Assembly (NCBI GenBank): GCA_934456435.1
Contig: CAKSHH010000002.1
Coordinates: 1-64,000 of the forward strand
Length of the DNA: 64,000 bases
Reading direction: 5' to 3'
Origin: an uncultured Eubacteriales bacterium
GTDB lineage: Bacteria; Bacillota; Clostridia; Oscillospirales; Acutalibacteraceae
Shown here: piece after piece, positions 23,592-32,085 of the stretch
Numbering within the stretch: the first letter of the stretch is position 1
Layout of the letters: each line of letters starts with the position of its first letter
Made by a program: the position numbers and the translations under genes
The notes under the pieces: generated by a model
What the model saw: only the letters and a program-made list of their open reading frames with translations
What the model was told of the DNA's origin: nothing
Database searches by the model: none

Positions 23592-23740
23592 CAACAAAGT
23601 GGAATGGTTCGTTCCCACCTTAACGGTTTTGTCCGTGCGGTCAATAATTTTCGGGTTTTCCCGGTAGATTTGCGCGCACGGATAGGTTCGTTCCCATCCG
23701 TGCTTTGATTTTATTATTGAGCATTTGGAGGTGCTTGAAC
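23592..23740 (+). promoter_or_regulatory. infC leader with terminator/antiterminator (L20-leader-like)
   Basis: GCACGGAT and ATCCGTGC (23676-23703) form an 8-base stem followed by TTTGATTTTATTATT, an intrinsic terminator before infC. CCGTGCG (23633-23639) can instead pair with CGCACGG (23675-23681), which breaks the terminator. The 12-base sequence GGTTCGTTCCCA occurs twice (23606-23617 and 23685-23696), each time in a hairpin loop region. In other Firmicutes this operon is controlled by ribosomal protein L20 binding its leader; the same is inferred here. Confidence 0.65.
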
Positions 23741-24259
23741 ATCGGTACGAAAGAAACTCAGATCAATGAAGAGATCCGCGACAAGGAAGTCAGAGTAATT
23801 GATTCGGACGGAACTCAGCTCGGCGTTATGCCCATTGCAGAGGCAATGCGTCTTGCGGAAGAGAAAAACACCGATCTTGTAAAGATCGCGCCGCAGGCAA
23901 AGCCGCCTGTCTGTAAGATTATGGACTACGGCAAGTATCGCTTTGAACAGGCAAAGCGTGAAAAAGAAGCCAAAAAGAATCAAAGGGTCATTGAAGTCAA
24001 AGAGGTTCGTCTGTCGCTCAATATCGACACACACGACTTTGAGACAAAGGCCAATCAGGCGATTAAGTTCCTTAAGAGCGGAAACCGTGTTAAGGTCTCT
24101 ATCCGTTTCAGAGGACGCGAGATGGCTCACCCTGAGAACGGTCTTGTCACCATGAGCGATTTTGCGGATGCCGTCAAGGAGTACGGCACGGTTGAAAAGC
24201 CGGCAAAGCTTGAGGGACGGTCAATGCTGATGTTTATTGCAGCCAAATCATCTAAGTAA
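23741..24259 (+). CDS. infC: Translation initiation factor IF-3
   Basis: A 172-residue protein with TQINEEIRDKEVRVIDSDGTQ at the start and the linker-to-C-domain region KRVIEVKEVRLSLNIDTHDF... with FLKSGNRVKVSIRFRGREMAH. It keeps 30S subunits free and proofreads start codons. The proposed start is ATC at 23741, 9 bases after GGAGG. An in-frame TTG at 23735 is only 3 bases from GGAGG, and no ATG or GTG fits. Non-AUG starts are a known feature of infC, giving autoregulation because IF-3 rejects them; here the exact codon is inference. It leads infC-rpmI-rplT. Confidence 0.92.
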   Translation: MGTKETQINEEIRDKEVRVIDSDGTQLGVMPIAEAMRLAEEKNTDLVKIAPQAKPPVCKIMDYGKYRFEQAKREKEAKKNQRVIEVKEVRLSLNIDTHDFETKANQAIKFLKSGNRVKVSIRFRGREMAHPENGLVTMSDFADAVKEYGTVEKPAKLEGRSMLMFIAAKSSK

Positions 24260-24279
24260 TTCATAAGGAGGAAAAAACC

Positions 24280-24477
24280 ATGCCTAAAATCAAAACTCAC
24301 AGCGGTGCAAAGAAGCGCTTTAAGATGTCTAAGAACGGTAAGCCGATCAGAGGCCACGCTAACAAGTCTCACATTCTTAACAAGAAGACAACAAAGCGTA
24401 AGAGAGGTCTTCGTCAGACAGTTGTCGCTGACACAACAAACGTTAAGCAGATCAAGCGTTTGATTCCGTACAAATAA
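24280..24477 (+). CDS. rpmI: 50S ribosomal protein L35
   Basis: A 65-residue, very basic protein with MPKIKTHSGAKKRFKMS, then GKPIRGHANKSHIL and KKTTKRKRGLRQ, all typical of L35. AAGGAGG lies 8 bases before the ATG. Second gene of the infC operon, 20 bases after infC. Confidence 0.97.
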   Translation: MPKIKTHSGAKKRFKMSKNGKPIRGHANKSHILNKKTTKRKRGLRQTVVADTTNVKQIKRLIPYK

Positions 24478-24512
24478 TTAAGAAGTAAATTTAAAATTGG
24501 AGGTAAGTTACC

Positions 24513-24869
24513 ATGGCTCGTATTAAAGGCGCTACCATGTCTCGCAAGAGAAGAAATAAAGTAATGAAGATGGCTAAGGGCTACTACGGCTCAAAGTCAA
24601 GTCTTTTCAAAACAGCTAAGCAGGCAGTTATGAAATCCGGTCAGTACGCTTATGTCGGACGTAAGCAGAAGAAGAGAGATTTCCGCCGTCTGTGGATCAC
24701 AAGAATTTCCGCAGCCTGCAAGCTCAACGGAATGAACTATTCAACATTTATGAACGGTCTCAACAAGGCCGGCATTGAGCTCAACAGAAAGATGCTCTCA
24801 GAGATCGCAATTGCCGATCCTGCTGCATTCACAGCTCTTACAGAAAAGGCTAAGGCAGCACTTAAATAA
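24513..24869 (+). CDS. rplT: 50S ribosomal protein L20
   Basis: A 118-residue basic protein with MARIKGATMSRKRRNKVMK, the conserved GYYGSKSSLFKTAKQAV and RKKRDFRRLWITRI-like segments, and GMNYSTFMNGL. It is an early assembly protein of 23S rRNA and, in relatives, the repressor of its own operon through the leader. Last gene before a strong terminator. Confidence 0.97.
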   Translation: MARIKGATMSRKRRNKVMKMAKGYYGSKSSLFKTAKQAVMKSGQYAYVGRKQKKRDFRRLWITRISAACKLNGMNYSTFMNGLNKAGIELNRKMLSEIAIADPAAFTALTEKAKAALK

Positions 24870-24877
24870 ATAATTAT

Positions 24878-24918
24878 CACGCCCCTTTTTATTAAGGGGG
24901 CGTGAATTTGTCTTTTTT
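24878..24918 (+). terminator. Terminator of infC-rpmI-rplT
   Basis: CACGCCCC and GGGGCGTG form a perfect 8-base stem followed by AATTTGTCTTTTTT. Confidence 0.85.
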
Positions 24919-25000
24919 ACGGTACCTGTGCGCCGCATAATTTTGCGGTGAAAAACCGCAAATAAGGGCTTCGGAACAAAGACGCAAAGGAGGAAAACGG

Positions 25001-25789
25001 GTGGATATTCTGTCTGCAAAGAACAACGAAAAGGTTAAGCTTGCCGTCAGCATTCGCGACAGCGCCAAGGCGCGGCGCGAGAACGGAATGTTCTTCCTTG
25101 AGGGCGCACGTCTGTGCTCGGACGCCGCCGAAAGCGGTACGGAAATATTCAGAACGTTCCTCAGCCGCAGGGCTGCGGAGAAATATCCGCAGAGGTGCGA
25201 ACGGATAATTTCCGCATCTCAGGAGGTCTATGAGATTTCCGCCGAGGTTGCGTCAAGGCTTTCCGACACGCAGAACACGCAGGAGATTTTCTGCCTGTGC
25301 CGTATGGCAAAGGACGGCATGAAAAAGAATAAGCTTCGTGCCGACGGAAAGTATCTCTTGCTTGAGAATGTCCAGGATCCGTCGAACCTCGGCGCGATAA
25401 GCCGAACGGCGGAGGCTCTCGGTGCGGACGGACTGATAATCTGCGGAGGCTGTGACATCTACAACCCGAAAGCTCTCCGGGCATCAATGGGTTCGGCTCT
25501 GCGACTGAACATAATCAGCCGCGAGGATGCCGCAGAGGCCGTTGAGGAGGCGAACGGTGTCGGTATGCTGACGCTTGCTTCGACACCCGACAGAGACAGC
25601 GAGAAGATAAACGAGGTCGATATGCCTTCGGGAGTTGTTTGCGTTGTCGGCAACGAAGGCAACGGAGTGACGGAGAGGACTATGAATGCCTGCTCGAAAA
25701 AGGTTACGATACCTATGGATGGCAGGGCGGAATCGCTCAATGCCGCGACTGCGGCGGCAATACTTATCTGGGAAATGGTGAAGAAATGA
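25001..25789 (+). CDS. TrmH/SpoU-family RNA 2'-O-methyltransferase
   Basis: A 262-residue protein. An N-terminal substrate-binding domain (about 1-95) precedes the SPOUT catalytic domain with its three motifs: LLENVQDPSNLGAISRTAEALG, VVGNEGNGV and IPMDGRAESLNAATAAAIL. It should methylate a ribose in rRNA or tRNA; the site cannot be told from sequence alone. The start is GTG at 25001, 7 bases after AGGAGG. Its stop overlaps the dprA start (ATGA), beginning a long operon of nucleic acid genes that runs to smc. Confidence 0.9.
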   Translation: MDILSAKNNEKVKLAVSIRDSAKARRENGMFFLEGARLCSDAAESGTEIFRTFLSRRAAEKYPQRCERIISASQEVYEISAEVASRLSDTQNTQEIFCLCRMAKDGMKKNKLRADGKYLLLENVQDPSNLGAISRTAEALGADGLIICGGCDIYNPKALRASMGSALRLNIISREDAAEAVEEANGVGMLTLASTPDRDSEKINEVDMPSGVVCVVGNEGNGVTERTMNACSKKVTIPMDGRAESLNAATAAAILIWEMVKK

Positions 25790-26955
25790 ACGACAGGCTT
25801 TACTGGGTGTGGGCGCAGAGTGCGCTCGGCATTTCAAGAAGCGTCAAAACCGAAGAAATCATCTCGTATTTCGGCGACGCAAAGACGCTTTACTTTGCCG
25901 GTGAATATGAATGGAGAATTTCGGGAATATTTACCCGTGGACAGCTTAATAATCTCACGGCAACACCGCTTGAGAAAGCGGAGAAAATTGTGTCGGACTG
26001 TGACAGATGCGGTGTGAAAATCGTCACACCGGGCGACGGGAATTACCCGTCTATGCTTTTCAAACTGCCTAATTTACCGCTGGTGCTTTATGTTCGCGGA
26101 GATTTAGACTGTTTGAAAAACAAAATTTCAATCGCGGTTGTCGGCGCAAGAAAGGGCAGCGATATCGGCAGAAGAATTGCCAGAGCGCTTTCCGCTTCGC
26201 TGTGCCGTTCGGGCGCAATGATTGTCAGCGGAGCTGCCGAGGGTATTGACTCCGCGGCTCACAGAGGTGCTCTCGATGTCGGAGCGAAAACGGTTGCGGT
26301 TCTCGGCTGCGGATTCGGTGCGAGATATCTGCCGGAAAACGAACCGCTCAGGCGTGAGATCGTTTCAAACGGTGCACTCATTACCGAATATCCGCCGTAC
26401 ACACCGGCGTTTCCATCAAATTTTCCGTTCAGAAACAGGATCATTTCCGGTCTTTCCTACGGAACGATCGTCATTGAAGCGAATGAACGCAGCGGATCAC
26501 TCAGAACCGCGGAACATGCGGCGGAGCAGGGACGCGACATTTTTGCCGTGCCAGGCGATATAACGTCGAGCATGAATATGGGCACCAACAGACTTCTGCG
26601 CGACGGCGCCAAGCCCGTGTTTAATGCGATGGATGTGCTTGAAGAGTACGCCGCAAGATTTCCTGAACTTATTGATGCCGAAAAGATTGAAACCGAGCTG
26701 ACGATGACGCCGGCAGGAAAACCTGTTATAAACAAAGAACCTGAAAGTGAGAATGTGAAAATGACGATTCCGCAGGGAGTCAGCGAAAATGCGAGGCTTA
26801 TCTGTGAAGTCTTTACCGAAAAGACGATGCAGGCGGAGGAGCTTATACTCAAAGCCAAGCTTTCAACCGTCGATTTCCTTTCCGCAATGACGGAGCTGGA
26901 GCTTCTCGGAGTTGTTGAACCGCTTGCCGGTAAGAATTACAAGAGATTAAAATAA
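25786..26955 (+). CDS. dprA: DNA-processing protein DprA
   Basis: Predicted 389 residues. The N-terminal SAM-like region (SALGISRSVKTEEIISYF) is followed by the Rossmann-like DprA core with VVGARKGSDIGRRIARALS, SGAAEGIDSAAHRGAL and GCGFGARYLPEN. A C-terminal winged-helix region follows (about 320-389). It loads RecA on incoming single-stranded DNA during transformation and is widely kept even in species without known competence. The ATG overlaps the stop of the methyltransferase gene; a longer frame upstream would lie entirely within that gene. topA follows after 27 bases. Confidence 0.95.
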   Translation: MNDRLYWVWAQSALGISRSVKTEEIISYFGDAKTLYFAGEYEWRISGIFTRGQLNNLTATPLEKAEKIVSDCDRCGVKIVTPGDGNYPSMLFKLPNLPLVLYVRGDLDCLKNKISIAVVGARKGSDIGRRIARALSASLCRSGAMIVSGAAEGIDSAAHRGALDVGAKTVAVLGCGFGARYLPENEPLRREIVSNGALITEYPPYTPAFPSNFPFRNRIISGLSYGTIVIEANERSGSLRTAEHAAEQGRDIFAVPGDITSSMNMGTNRLLRDGAKPVFNAMDVLEEYAARFPELIDAEKIETELTMTPAGKPVINKEPESENVKMTIPQGVSENARLICEVFTEKTMQAEELILKAKLSTVDFLSAMTELELLGVVEPLAGKNYKRLK

Positions 26956-26982
26956 TTTATATATATTTAGGATGATGTATTT

Positions 26983-29097
26983 ATGTCGAAACTTGTCATA
27001 GTGGAGTCACCCACAAAGGTCAAAACCGTAAAAAAATATCTCGGCGACGGCTATAATGTTACCGCTTCAATGGGTCACGTCCGTGACCTCCCGGCGGCAA
27101 AGCTGAGCGTCGATGTTAAGAATGATTTTGCTCCCAAGTATGCCGTTATAAAGGGCAAGGAAAAGCTTGTTAAAGAGCTGAAGGGAATGGTCGCCCAATC
27201 GGACGGCGTTTATCTCGCAACCGACCCCGACCGCGAGGGAGAGGCGATATCGTGGCACCTTGCAACATTGCTCGGACTCGATATGAACGAAGCCAACAGA
27301 ATCACCTTTAACGAAATTACAAAAACAGGTATTGAGAACGGAATGAAATCGCCGCGCTCAATAGACATGAACCTTGTCAACGCACAGCAGGCGCGAAGAA
27401 TACTTGACCGCCTTGTCGGTTACAAGCTCAGTCCGTTCATTTCTCAGAAGATCCGCAGAGGTCTCTCGGCAGGCCGTGTTCAGTCGGTTGCCGTCAGACT
27501 TGTTGTTGACCGCGAGAACGAGATCAGAGCGTTTGTTCCCGAAGAGTATTGGTCGCTCGACGCCAAGTTTACCGCGCCGAACCGCAAGAGCTTCTCCGCA
27601 AGCTTCTACGGCGATGAGACAGGCAAGGTAAAGATTACAAACAAAGAACAGGCGGATGCATACCTTGCAAGACTTGAGAACGCCAAATACAGCGTCACTT
27701 CGGTCAAAAAGGGTACTAGAAAGAAGAATCCTGCGCCGCCGTTTATCACCTCCACTCTCCAGCAGGAGGCGTCAAGACGTATGGGCTTCCAGGCTCAGCG
27801 TACAATGCGAGCCGCCCAGGAGCTTTACGAGGGCGTTGATATCGCAGGCATCGGAACGACGGGTCTTATAACCTATATGAGAACGGACTCCCTGAGAATT
27901 TCCGAGGAGGCAAGAGCCGCGACGAACAGCTTTATTCTCCAGACCTACGGTGAGAAATATCTTCCCGATAAGCCGCGTTATTTTAAGTCAAGAAGCAACG
28001 CGCAGGACGGTCACGAGGCTATCAGACCGACAAACCCCGCACTCACTCCGGACAGGGTGAGAGCAAGCCTTTCATCGGATCAGTATAAGCTTTATACGCT
28101 TATCTGGAAGCGCTTTGTTGCCAGCCTCATGGCAACGTGCGTTCAGAACACGGTCAAGGCGGACATTGACGCCGTGACGGAGGGCGTTGACGGTTACTGC
28201 CGCTTTACCGCCGCCGGTTACAGCATCAAGTTTGACGGATTTACCGTCCTCTATGAGGAGAGCACGGACGACGAGACAGAGACGGAGGGCAAGCTTCCCG
28301 AACTGAACACGGGCGATAAGCTCAAGCTCAAGGATCTCAAGGGAAATCAGCACTTCACACAGCCGCCTGCAAGGTACACGGAAGCGTCGCTCATCAAGGC
28401 ACTTGAAGAGAACGGAATCGGACGTCCGAGCACTTATGCAACTATAATTACAACGATTGTTAAGCGCGAATATGTGAAGCGTCAGCAGAAACAGCTCTAC
28501 CCGACAGAGCTGGGTGAAGCGATAACCAAGCTTCTCAAAGAAAAGTTTTCCAAGATAGTGAACACGAAATTTACCGCCGGAATGGAAACGAAGCTTGACG
28601 AGGTCGGCGAGGGCAAGGAAGATTATATTGCCATGCTCCACGAGTTCTATGACGACTTCGACAAGAACCTCCAAAAGGTTAAGGCGGATATGAAAGACGT
28701 CAAGATCAGACTTGACGAGGACGTGACCGACATTCCGTGCGAAAAGTGCGGCAGAATGATGGTCATTAAGGTCGGCAGATACGGCAAATTCCTTGCCTGC
28801 CCCGGCTACCCGGAGTGCAAAAACGCAAAACCGCTTGTTACCAAGACGAGCGCAAAGTGCCCCAAGTGCGGCGGCGAGGTAATTGAGAAGAAGTCGAAGC
28901 GCGGGTTCCCGTTCTACGGCTGCGGCAACTGGCCGGAGTGCGATTTTATGACGTGGGATAAGCCGACGGACGAGACCTGCCCCAAGTGCGGCAAATCGCT
29001 CTTCAAGCGCAGAGGCGGACTGATTGTCTGCCTTGACGAGAATTGCGGCTATGAGCGCAAGGCGGAAAGAAAAAGCAGAAAAAAGGATGATAAATAA
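26983..29097 (+). CDS. topA: DNA topoisomerase I (type IA)
   Basis: Predicted 704 residues. It has an N-terminal TOPRIM domain (KLVIVESPTKVKTVKKYLG; DPDREGEAISWHL), active-site Tyr298 in TYMRTDSLRIS, and the toroidal domains. Three C-terminal zinc ribbons follow: CEKCGRM..CPGYPEC, CPKCGGE..CGNWPEC and CPKCGKS..CLDENC. It relaxes negative supercoils. It lies between dprA and trmFO, a conserved Firmicutes arrangement, and its stop codon is directly followed by the trmFO ATG. Confidence 0.97.
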   Translation: MSKLVIVESPTKVKTVKKYLGDGYNVTASMGHVRDLPAAKLSVDVKNDFAPKYAVIKGKEKLVKELKGMVAQSDGVYLATDPDREGEAISWHLATLLGLDMNEANRITFNEITKTGIENGMKSPRSIDMNLVNAQQARRILDRLVGYKLSPFISQKIRRGLSAGRVQSVAVRLVVDRENEIRAFVPEEYWSLDAKFTAPNRKSFSASFYGDETGKVKITNKEQADAYLARLENAKYSVTSVKKGTRKKNPAPPFITSTLQQEASRRMGFQAQRTMRAAQELYEGVDIAGIGTTGLITYMRTDSLRISEEARAATNSFILQTYGEKYLPDKPRYFKSRSNAQDGHEAIRPTNPALTPDRVRASLSSDQYKLYTLIWKRFVASLMATCVQNTVKADIDAVTEGVDGYCRFTAAGYSIKFDGFTVLYEESTDDETETEGKLPELNTGDKLKLKDLKGNQHFTQPPARYTEASLIKALEENGIGRPSTYATIITTIVKREYVKRQQKQLYPTELGEAITKLLKEKFSKIVNTKFTAGMETKLDEVGEGKEDYIAMLHEFYDDFDKNLQKVKADMKDVKIRLDEDVTDIPCEKCGRMMVIKVGRYGKFLACPGYPECKNAKPLVTKTSAKCPKCGGEVIEKKSKRGFPFYGCGNWPECDFMTWDKPTDETCPKCGKSLFKRRGGLIVCLDENCGYERKAERKSRKKDDK

Positions 29098-30408
29098 ATG
29101 AACAAAGTCCTTGTTGTCGGCGGCGGTCTTGCCGGCGTCGAGGCGGCGTGGGCGCTTGCAAACAGAGGAATACCCGTAACTGTTGCCGAGATGAAGCCCG
29201 AAAAGCACTCCCCGGCGCACAAAACGGATATGCTCGCCGAGCTTGTCTGCTCCAATTCGCTCAAGGCACAGCGCGTCGGTTCTGCGGCAGGCCTTCTCAA
29301 GGCGGAGATGGAGCGTCTCGGTTCAATTTGCGTTGAGTGTGCGAAAAAGTGCAGCGTTCCGGCAGGCGGAGCGCTTGCGGTTGACCGTGATGAATTTTCC
29401 CGTATGATAACGGAAAAAATAAAATCGCATCCGCTCATAACCGTCGAGTGCCGCGAAGTGACAGAGATCCCCGACGGCAACGTTATAATTGCCGCAGGTC
29501 CTCTTGCTTCCGACGGTCTGGCAGAAAAGATAAAGGAGCTTTGCGGCGGTTCGCTGAGCTTTTATGATGCGGCGGCGCCGATAGTTACGGACGAGAGCAT
29601 TGACAAGTCCTGCGCCTTTACCCAGTCGCGATACGACCGCGGCGGCGAGGACGATTACCTCAACTGCCCGATGAACAAAGAGGAATACGAAAGCTTCTAT
29701 AACGAGCTTGTCAGCGCAGAGTCGGCGGAGCTTCATTCGTTCGATAAGAAAAAGGGCGTTTACGAGGGCTGTATGCCGATTGAGGTTATGGCGTCGAGAG
29801 GTGCCGACACAATGCGTTTCGGTCCGCTGAAACCTGTCGGACTGAGAGATCCGAGAACGGGACACCGCCCGTGGGCTGTGCTTCAGCTTCGCCGCGAGGA
29901 CGCGAGCGGAACAATGTACAACCTTGTCGGATTCCAGACAAATCTCAAATTCGGCGAGCAGAAGAGAGTTTTTTCGATGATTCCTGCGCTGAAGAACGCA
30001 GAGTTTGTGCGCTACGGAGTTATGCACCGCAACACCTTTATTGATTCGCCGCGCCATTTGAACAAAGATTTCTCGTTCAAAGGACGTGAAAATCTTTATT
30101 TTGCAGGTCAGATAACAGGCGTTGAGGGCTACATGGAGTCCGCGTCGTCGGGCATACTTGCCGGAATCAATATGGCAAACAGGCTTGAGGGCAAGGCTCC
30201 TCTTGATTTGCCCGATTTCACGATGATGGGTGCACTTTCAAAATATATAAGCAACGAGAGCGTGACGGATTTCCAGCCGATGGGCGCAAATTTCGGAATC
30301 CTGCCGCCGCTCGATGAAAAGATAAGAGATAAAAAATTGAGATACGAAGCGCTCGCAAAGAGAAGTCTCGATTTTTTCAACGAAAGGTTTGGTGAATATG
30401 AAACCTGA
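29098..30408 (+). CDS. trmFO: tRNA (uracil-54-C5)-methyltransferase TrmFO, folate dependent
   Basis: A 436-residue FAD protein with the dinucleotide motif VVGGGLAGVEAAWALA at the N-terminus. The family-specific segments are AELVCSNSLKAQRVGSAAG, the CMPIEVMASRGADTMRFGPLKPVGL region, and the C-terminal FAGQITGVEGYMESASSG. It makes T54 in tRNA using methylenetetrahydrofolate and FADH2. It has no gap to topA and overlaps rnc slightly. Confidence 0.97.
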   Translation: MNKVLVVGGGLAGVEAAWALANRGIPVTVAEMKPEKHSPAHKTDMLAELVCSNSLKAQRVGSAAGLLKAEMERLGSICVECAKKCSVPAGGALAVDRDEFSRMITEKIKSHPLITVECREVTEIPDGNVIIAAGPLASDGLAEKIKELCGGSLSFYDAAAPIVTDESIDKSCAFTQSRYDRGGEDDYLNCPMNKEEYESFYNELVSAESAELHSFDKKKGVYEGCMPIEVMASRGADTMRFGPLKPVGLRDPRTGHRPWAVLQLRREDASGTMYNLVGFQTNLKFGEQKRVFSMIPALKNAEFVRYGVMHRNTFIDSPRHLNKDFSFKGRENLYFAGQITGVEGYMESASSGILAGINMANRLEGKAPLDLPDFTMMGALSKYISNESVTDFQPMGANFGILPPLDEKIRDKKLRYEALAKRSLDFFNERFGEYET

Positions 30409-31081
30409 TATTAAAGAGCTTCAACAGAAGATAGGCTATACTTTTAAGGACGAGACACTTTTGCTTCGCGCACTTTCACATTCGTCCTATGTCAACGAGA
30501 ATCACAACACCTGCAAGGGCTCCAACGAACGTCTTGAGTTCCTCGGCGATTCGGTTCTCGGATTTATAACCGCGGAAAACTTTTTCAAGAACTACACGGA
30601 TTTCCCTGAGGGAGATTTGACGAAGCTGCGCGCGGCGATGGTGTGCGAAAAATCGCTTGCCTCCTTTGCCCGTGAAATTCAGCTCGGCAAATACCTTATG
30701 CTCGGCAAGGGCGAAGTCGTCACGGGCGGCAGAGAAAGACCGTCGATTCAGGCGGACGCCTTTGAAGCCGTGATCGCCGCGATCTACCTTGACGGCGGCA
30801 TGGAAGAGGCGAAAAAGTTTGTTCTCAAATATATCGACGAAGCGATAAGAAAGCACCGCTCGGTCAAGGATTACAAAACGATGCTCCAGGAGGTTGTTCA
30901 GCGCAATCCCGGCGAGGTCGTCGAGTATGTTCTGGCAGGCGAGAGCGGACCCGACCACGACAAGAGATTTGAGGTTGAGGTTCATCTCAATTCAAACGTA
31001 ATCGGCAGGGGCGTCGGCAAAAGCAAAAAACGCGCCGAGCAGGAGGCTGCAAGGGAAGCCTTGGAGCTTATGGGACTGTGA
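30398..31081 (+). CDS. rnc: Ribonuclease III
   Basis: A 227-residue protein. The catalytic domain has the RNase III signature NERLEFLGDSVLGF and a later DAFEAVIAAIYLDGG (acidic metal ligands). A C-terminal dsRNA-binding domain starts at DYKTMLQEVVQR and ends GVGKSKKRAEQEAAREAL. It cleaves double-stranded RNA, including rRNA precursors. The ATG at 30398 is within the end of trmFO; a GTG three codons earlier is an alternative. The radical SAM gene overlaps its stop. Confidence 0.95.
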   Translation: MKPDIKELQQKIGYTFKDETLLLRALSHSSYVNENHNTCKGSNERLEFLGDSVLGFITAENFFKNYTDFPEGDLTKLRAAMVCEKSLASFAREIQLGKYLMLGKGEVVTGGRERPSIQADAFEAVIAAIYLDGGMEEAKKFVLKYIDEAIRKHRSVKDYKTMLQEVVQRNPGEVVEYVLAGESGPDHDKRFEVEVHLNSNVIGRGVGKSKKRAEQEAAREALELMGL

Positions 31082-32085
31082 GACACATAAATGTCGGACT
31101 CTTTGTCCCGCACAGCGGCTGCCCTCACCAATGCACGTTTTGCAATCAGCGCGCAATATCGGGTCAGAGCAGGCAGGTAACGCCTGCCGACGTTGATGAA
31201 GCGGTCAGGGTTGCAATGAAAAATCCCGACAGCCGCGGCGGAGAAATCGCATTCTTCGGCGGAAGCTTCACCGCGATTGACAGAACGGTGATGACAAAGC
31301 TGCTGGACGCGGCTTACAGGTATGTTAAGGACGGCAGCTTCAAGGGGATAAGGTGCTCCACGCGTCCCGACGCGATAGACGATGAGATTTGCCGCATACT
31401 GAAAAGCTACGGTGTTACGGCGGTCGAGCTCGGAGCTCAGAGCATGAACGACGAGGTTCTGCGGCTCAACCGGCGCGGACACACCGCCGCCGACGTTGTC
31501 AGAGCGTCCGAAATGCTGAAAAGCTACGGCTTTGAACTCGGACTTCAGATGATGACGGGACTTTACGGTTCAACCGATGAGGACAGCATCGACACGGCGA
31601 GAAAGATAATAGATTTGCAGCCGCAGACGGTGAGAATTTATCCTACCGTGGTGATAAGAAACACGGAACTTGCCGAGCTCTGCGAGAGCGGAGAGTATGT
31701 GCCGCAGACAGTTGATTCGGCGGCAAAGCTTTGCGCGGAGCTTCTTCTGATGTTTGACGAAGCGAGGATAACCGTTATCAGGACGGGGCTTCATTCGGGC
31801 GGCGGAGTGGAAAAGGACTACGTTGCGGGAGCCTATCACCCTGCGTTCAAGGAGCTTTGCGAGGGAGAAATTTATTTCAAACGCGCGGTTGAGTTCATAG
31901 AACGGAACGGAATACAGCAGGGCGATATTACGGTTTTTGTTTCGCCGGACGCTGTTTCCAAAATGACGGGACAGAAGAAAATAAACATACAAAAGCTCAG
32001 CGAGCTGGGCTACAACGCCAAGGTAAAAGGCGACAGTAAAATTAAAAAGTACAAAGTTTACATATTAAGGAACGAAGAATTATGA
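31078..32085 (+). CDS. Elp3-like radical SAM protein
   Basis: A 335-residue protein with a CxxxCxxC cluster (HSGCPHQCTFCNQRAISG) that binds the SAM-cleaving [4Fe-4S]. Then come FFGGSFTAI, GIRCSTRPDAID, VELGAQSMNDEVLRLNRRGH and GLQMMTGLYGS. This pattern resembles the radical SAM half of Elp3 and related bacterial proteins encoded between rnc and smc in Clostridia. The acetyltransferase half of Elp3 is absent. The substrate, perhaps a tRNA base, is uncertain. The GTG start overlaps the rnc stop (GTGA), and the smc ATG overlaps its own stop. Confidence 0.85.
   Translation: MRHINVGLFVPHSGCPHQCTFCNQRAISGQSRQVTPADVDEAVRVAMKNPDSRGGEIAFFGGSFTAIDRTVMTKLLDAAYRYVKDGSFKGIRCSTRPDAIDDEICRILKSYGVTAVELGAQSMNDEVLRLNRRGHTAADVVRASEMLKSYGFELGLQMMTGLYGSTDEDSIDTARKIIDLQPQTVRIYPTVVIRNTELAELCESGEYVPQTVDSAAKLCAELLLMFDEARITVIRTGLHSGGGVEKDYVAGAYHPAFKELCEGEIYFKRAVEFIERNGIQQGDITVFVSPDAVSKMTGQKKINIQKLSELGYNAKVKGDSKIKKYKVYILRNEEL

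Noticed and set aside
28072..29220. Long open reading frame antisense to topA
   Set aside because: Shadow of topA; composition and lack of start signals argue against coding.
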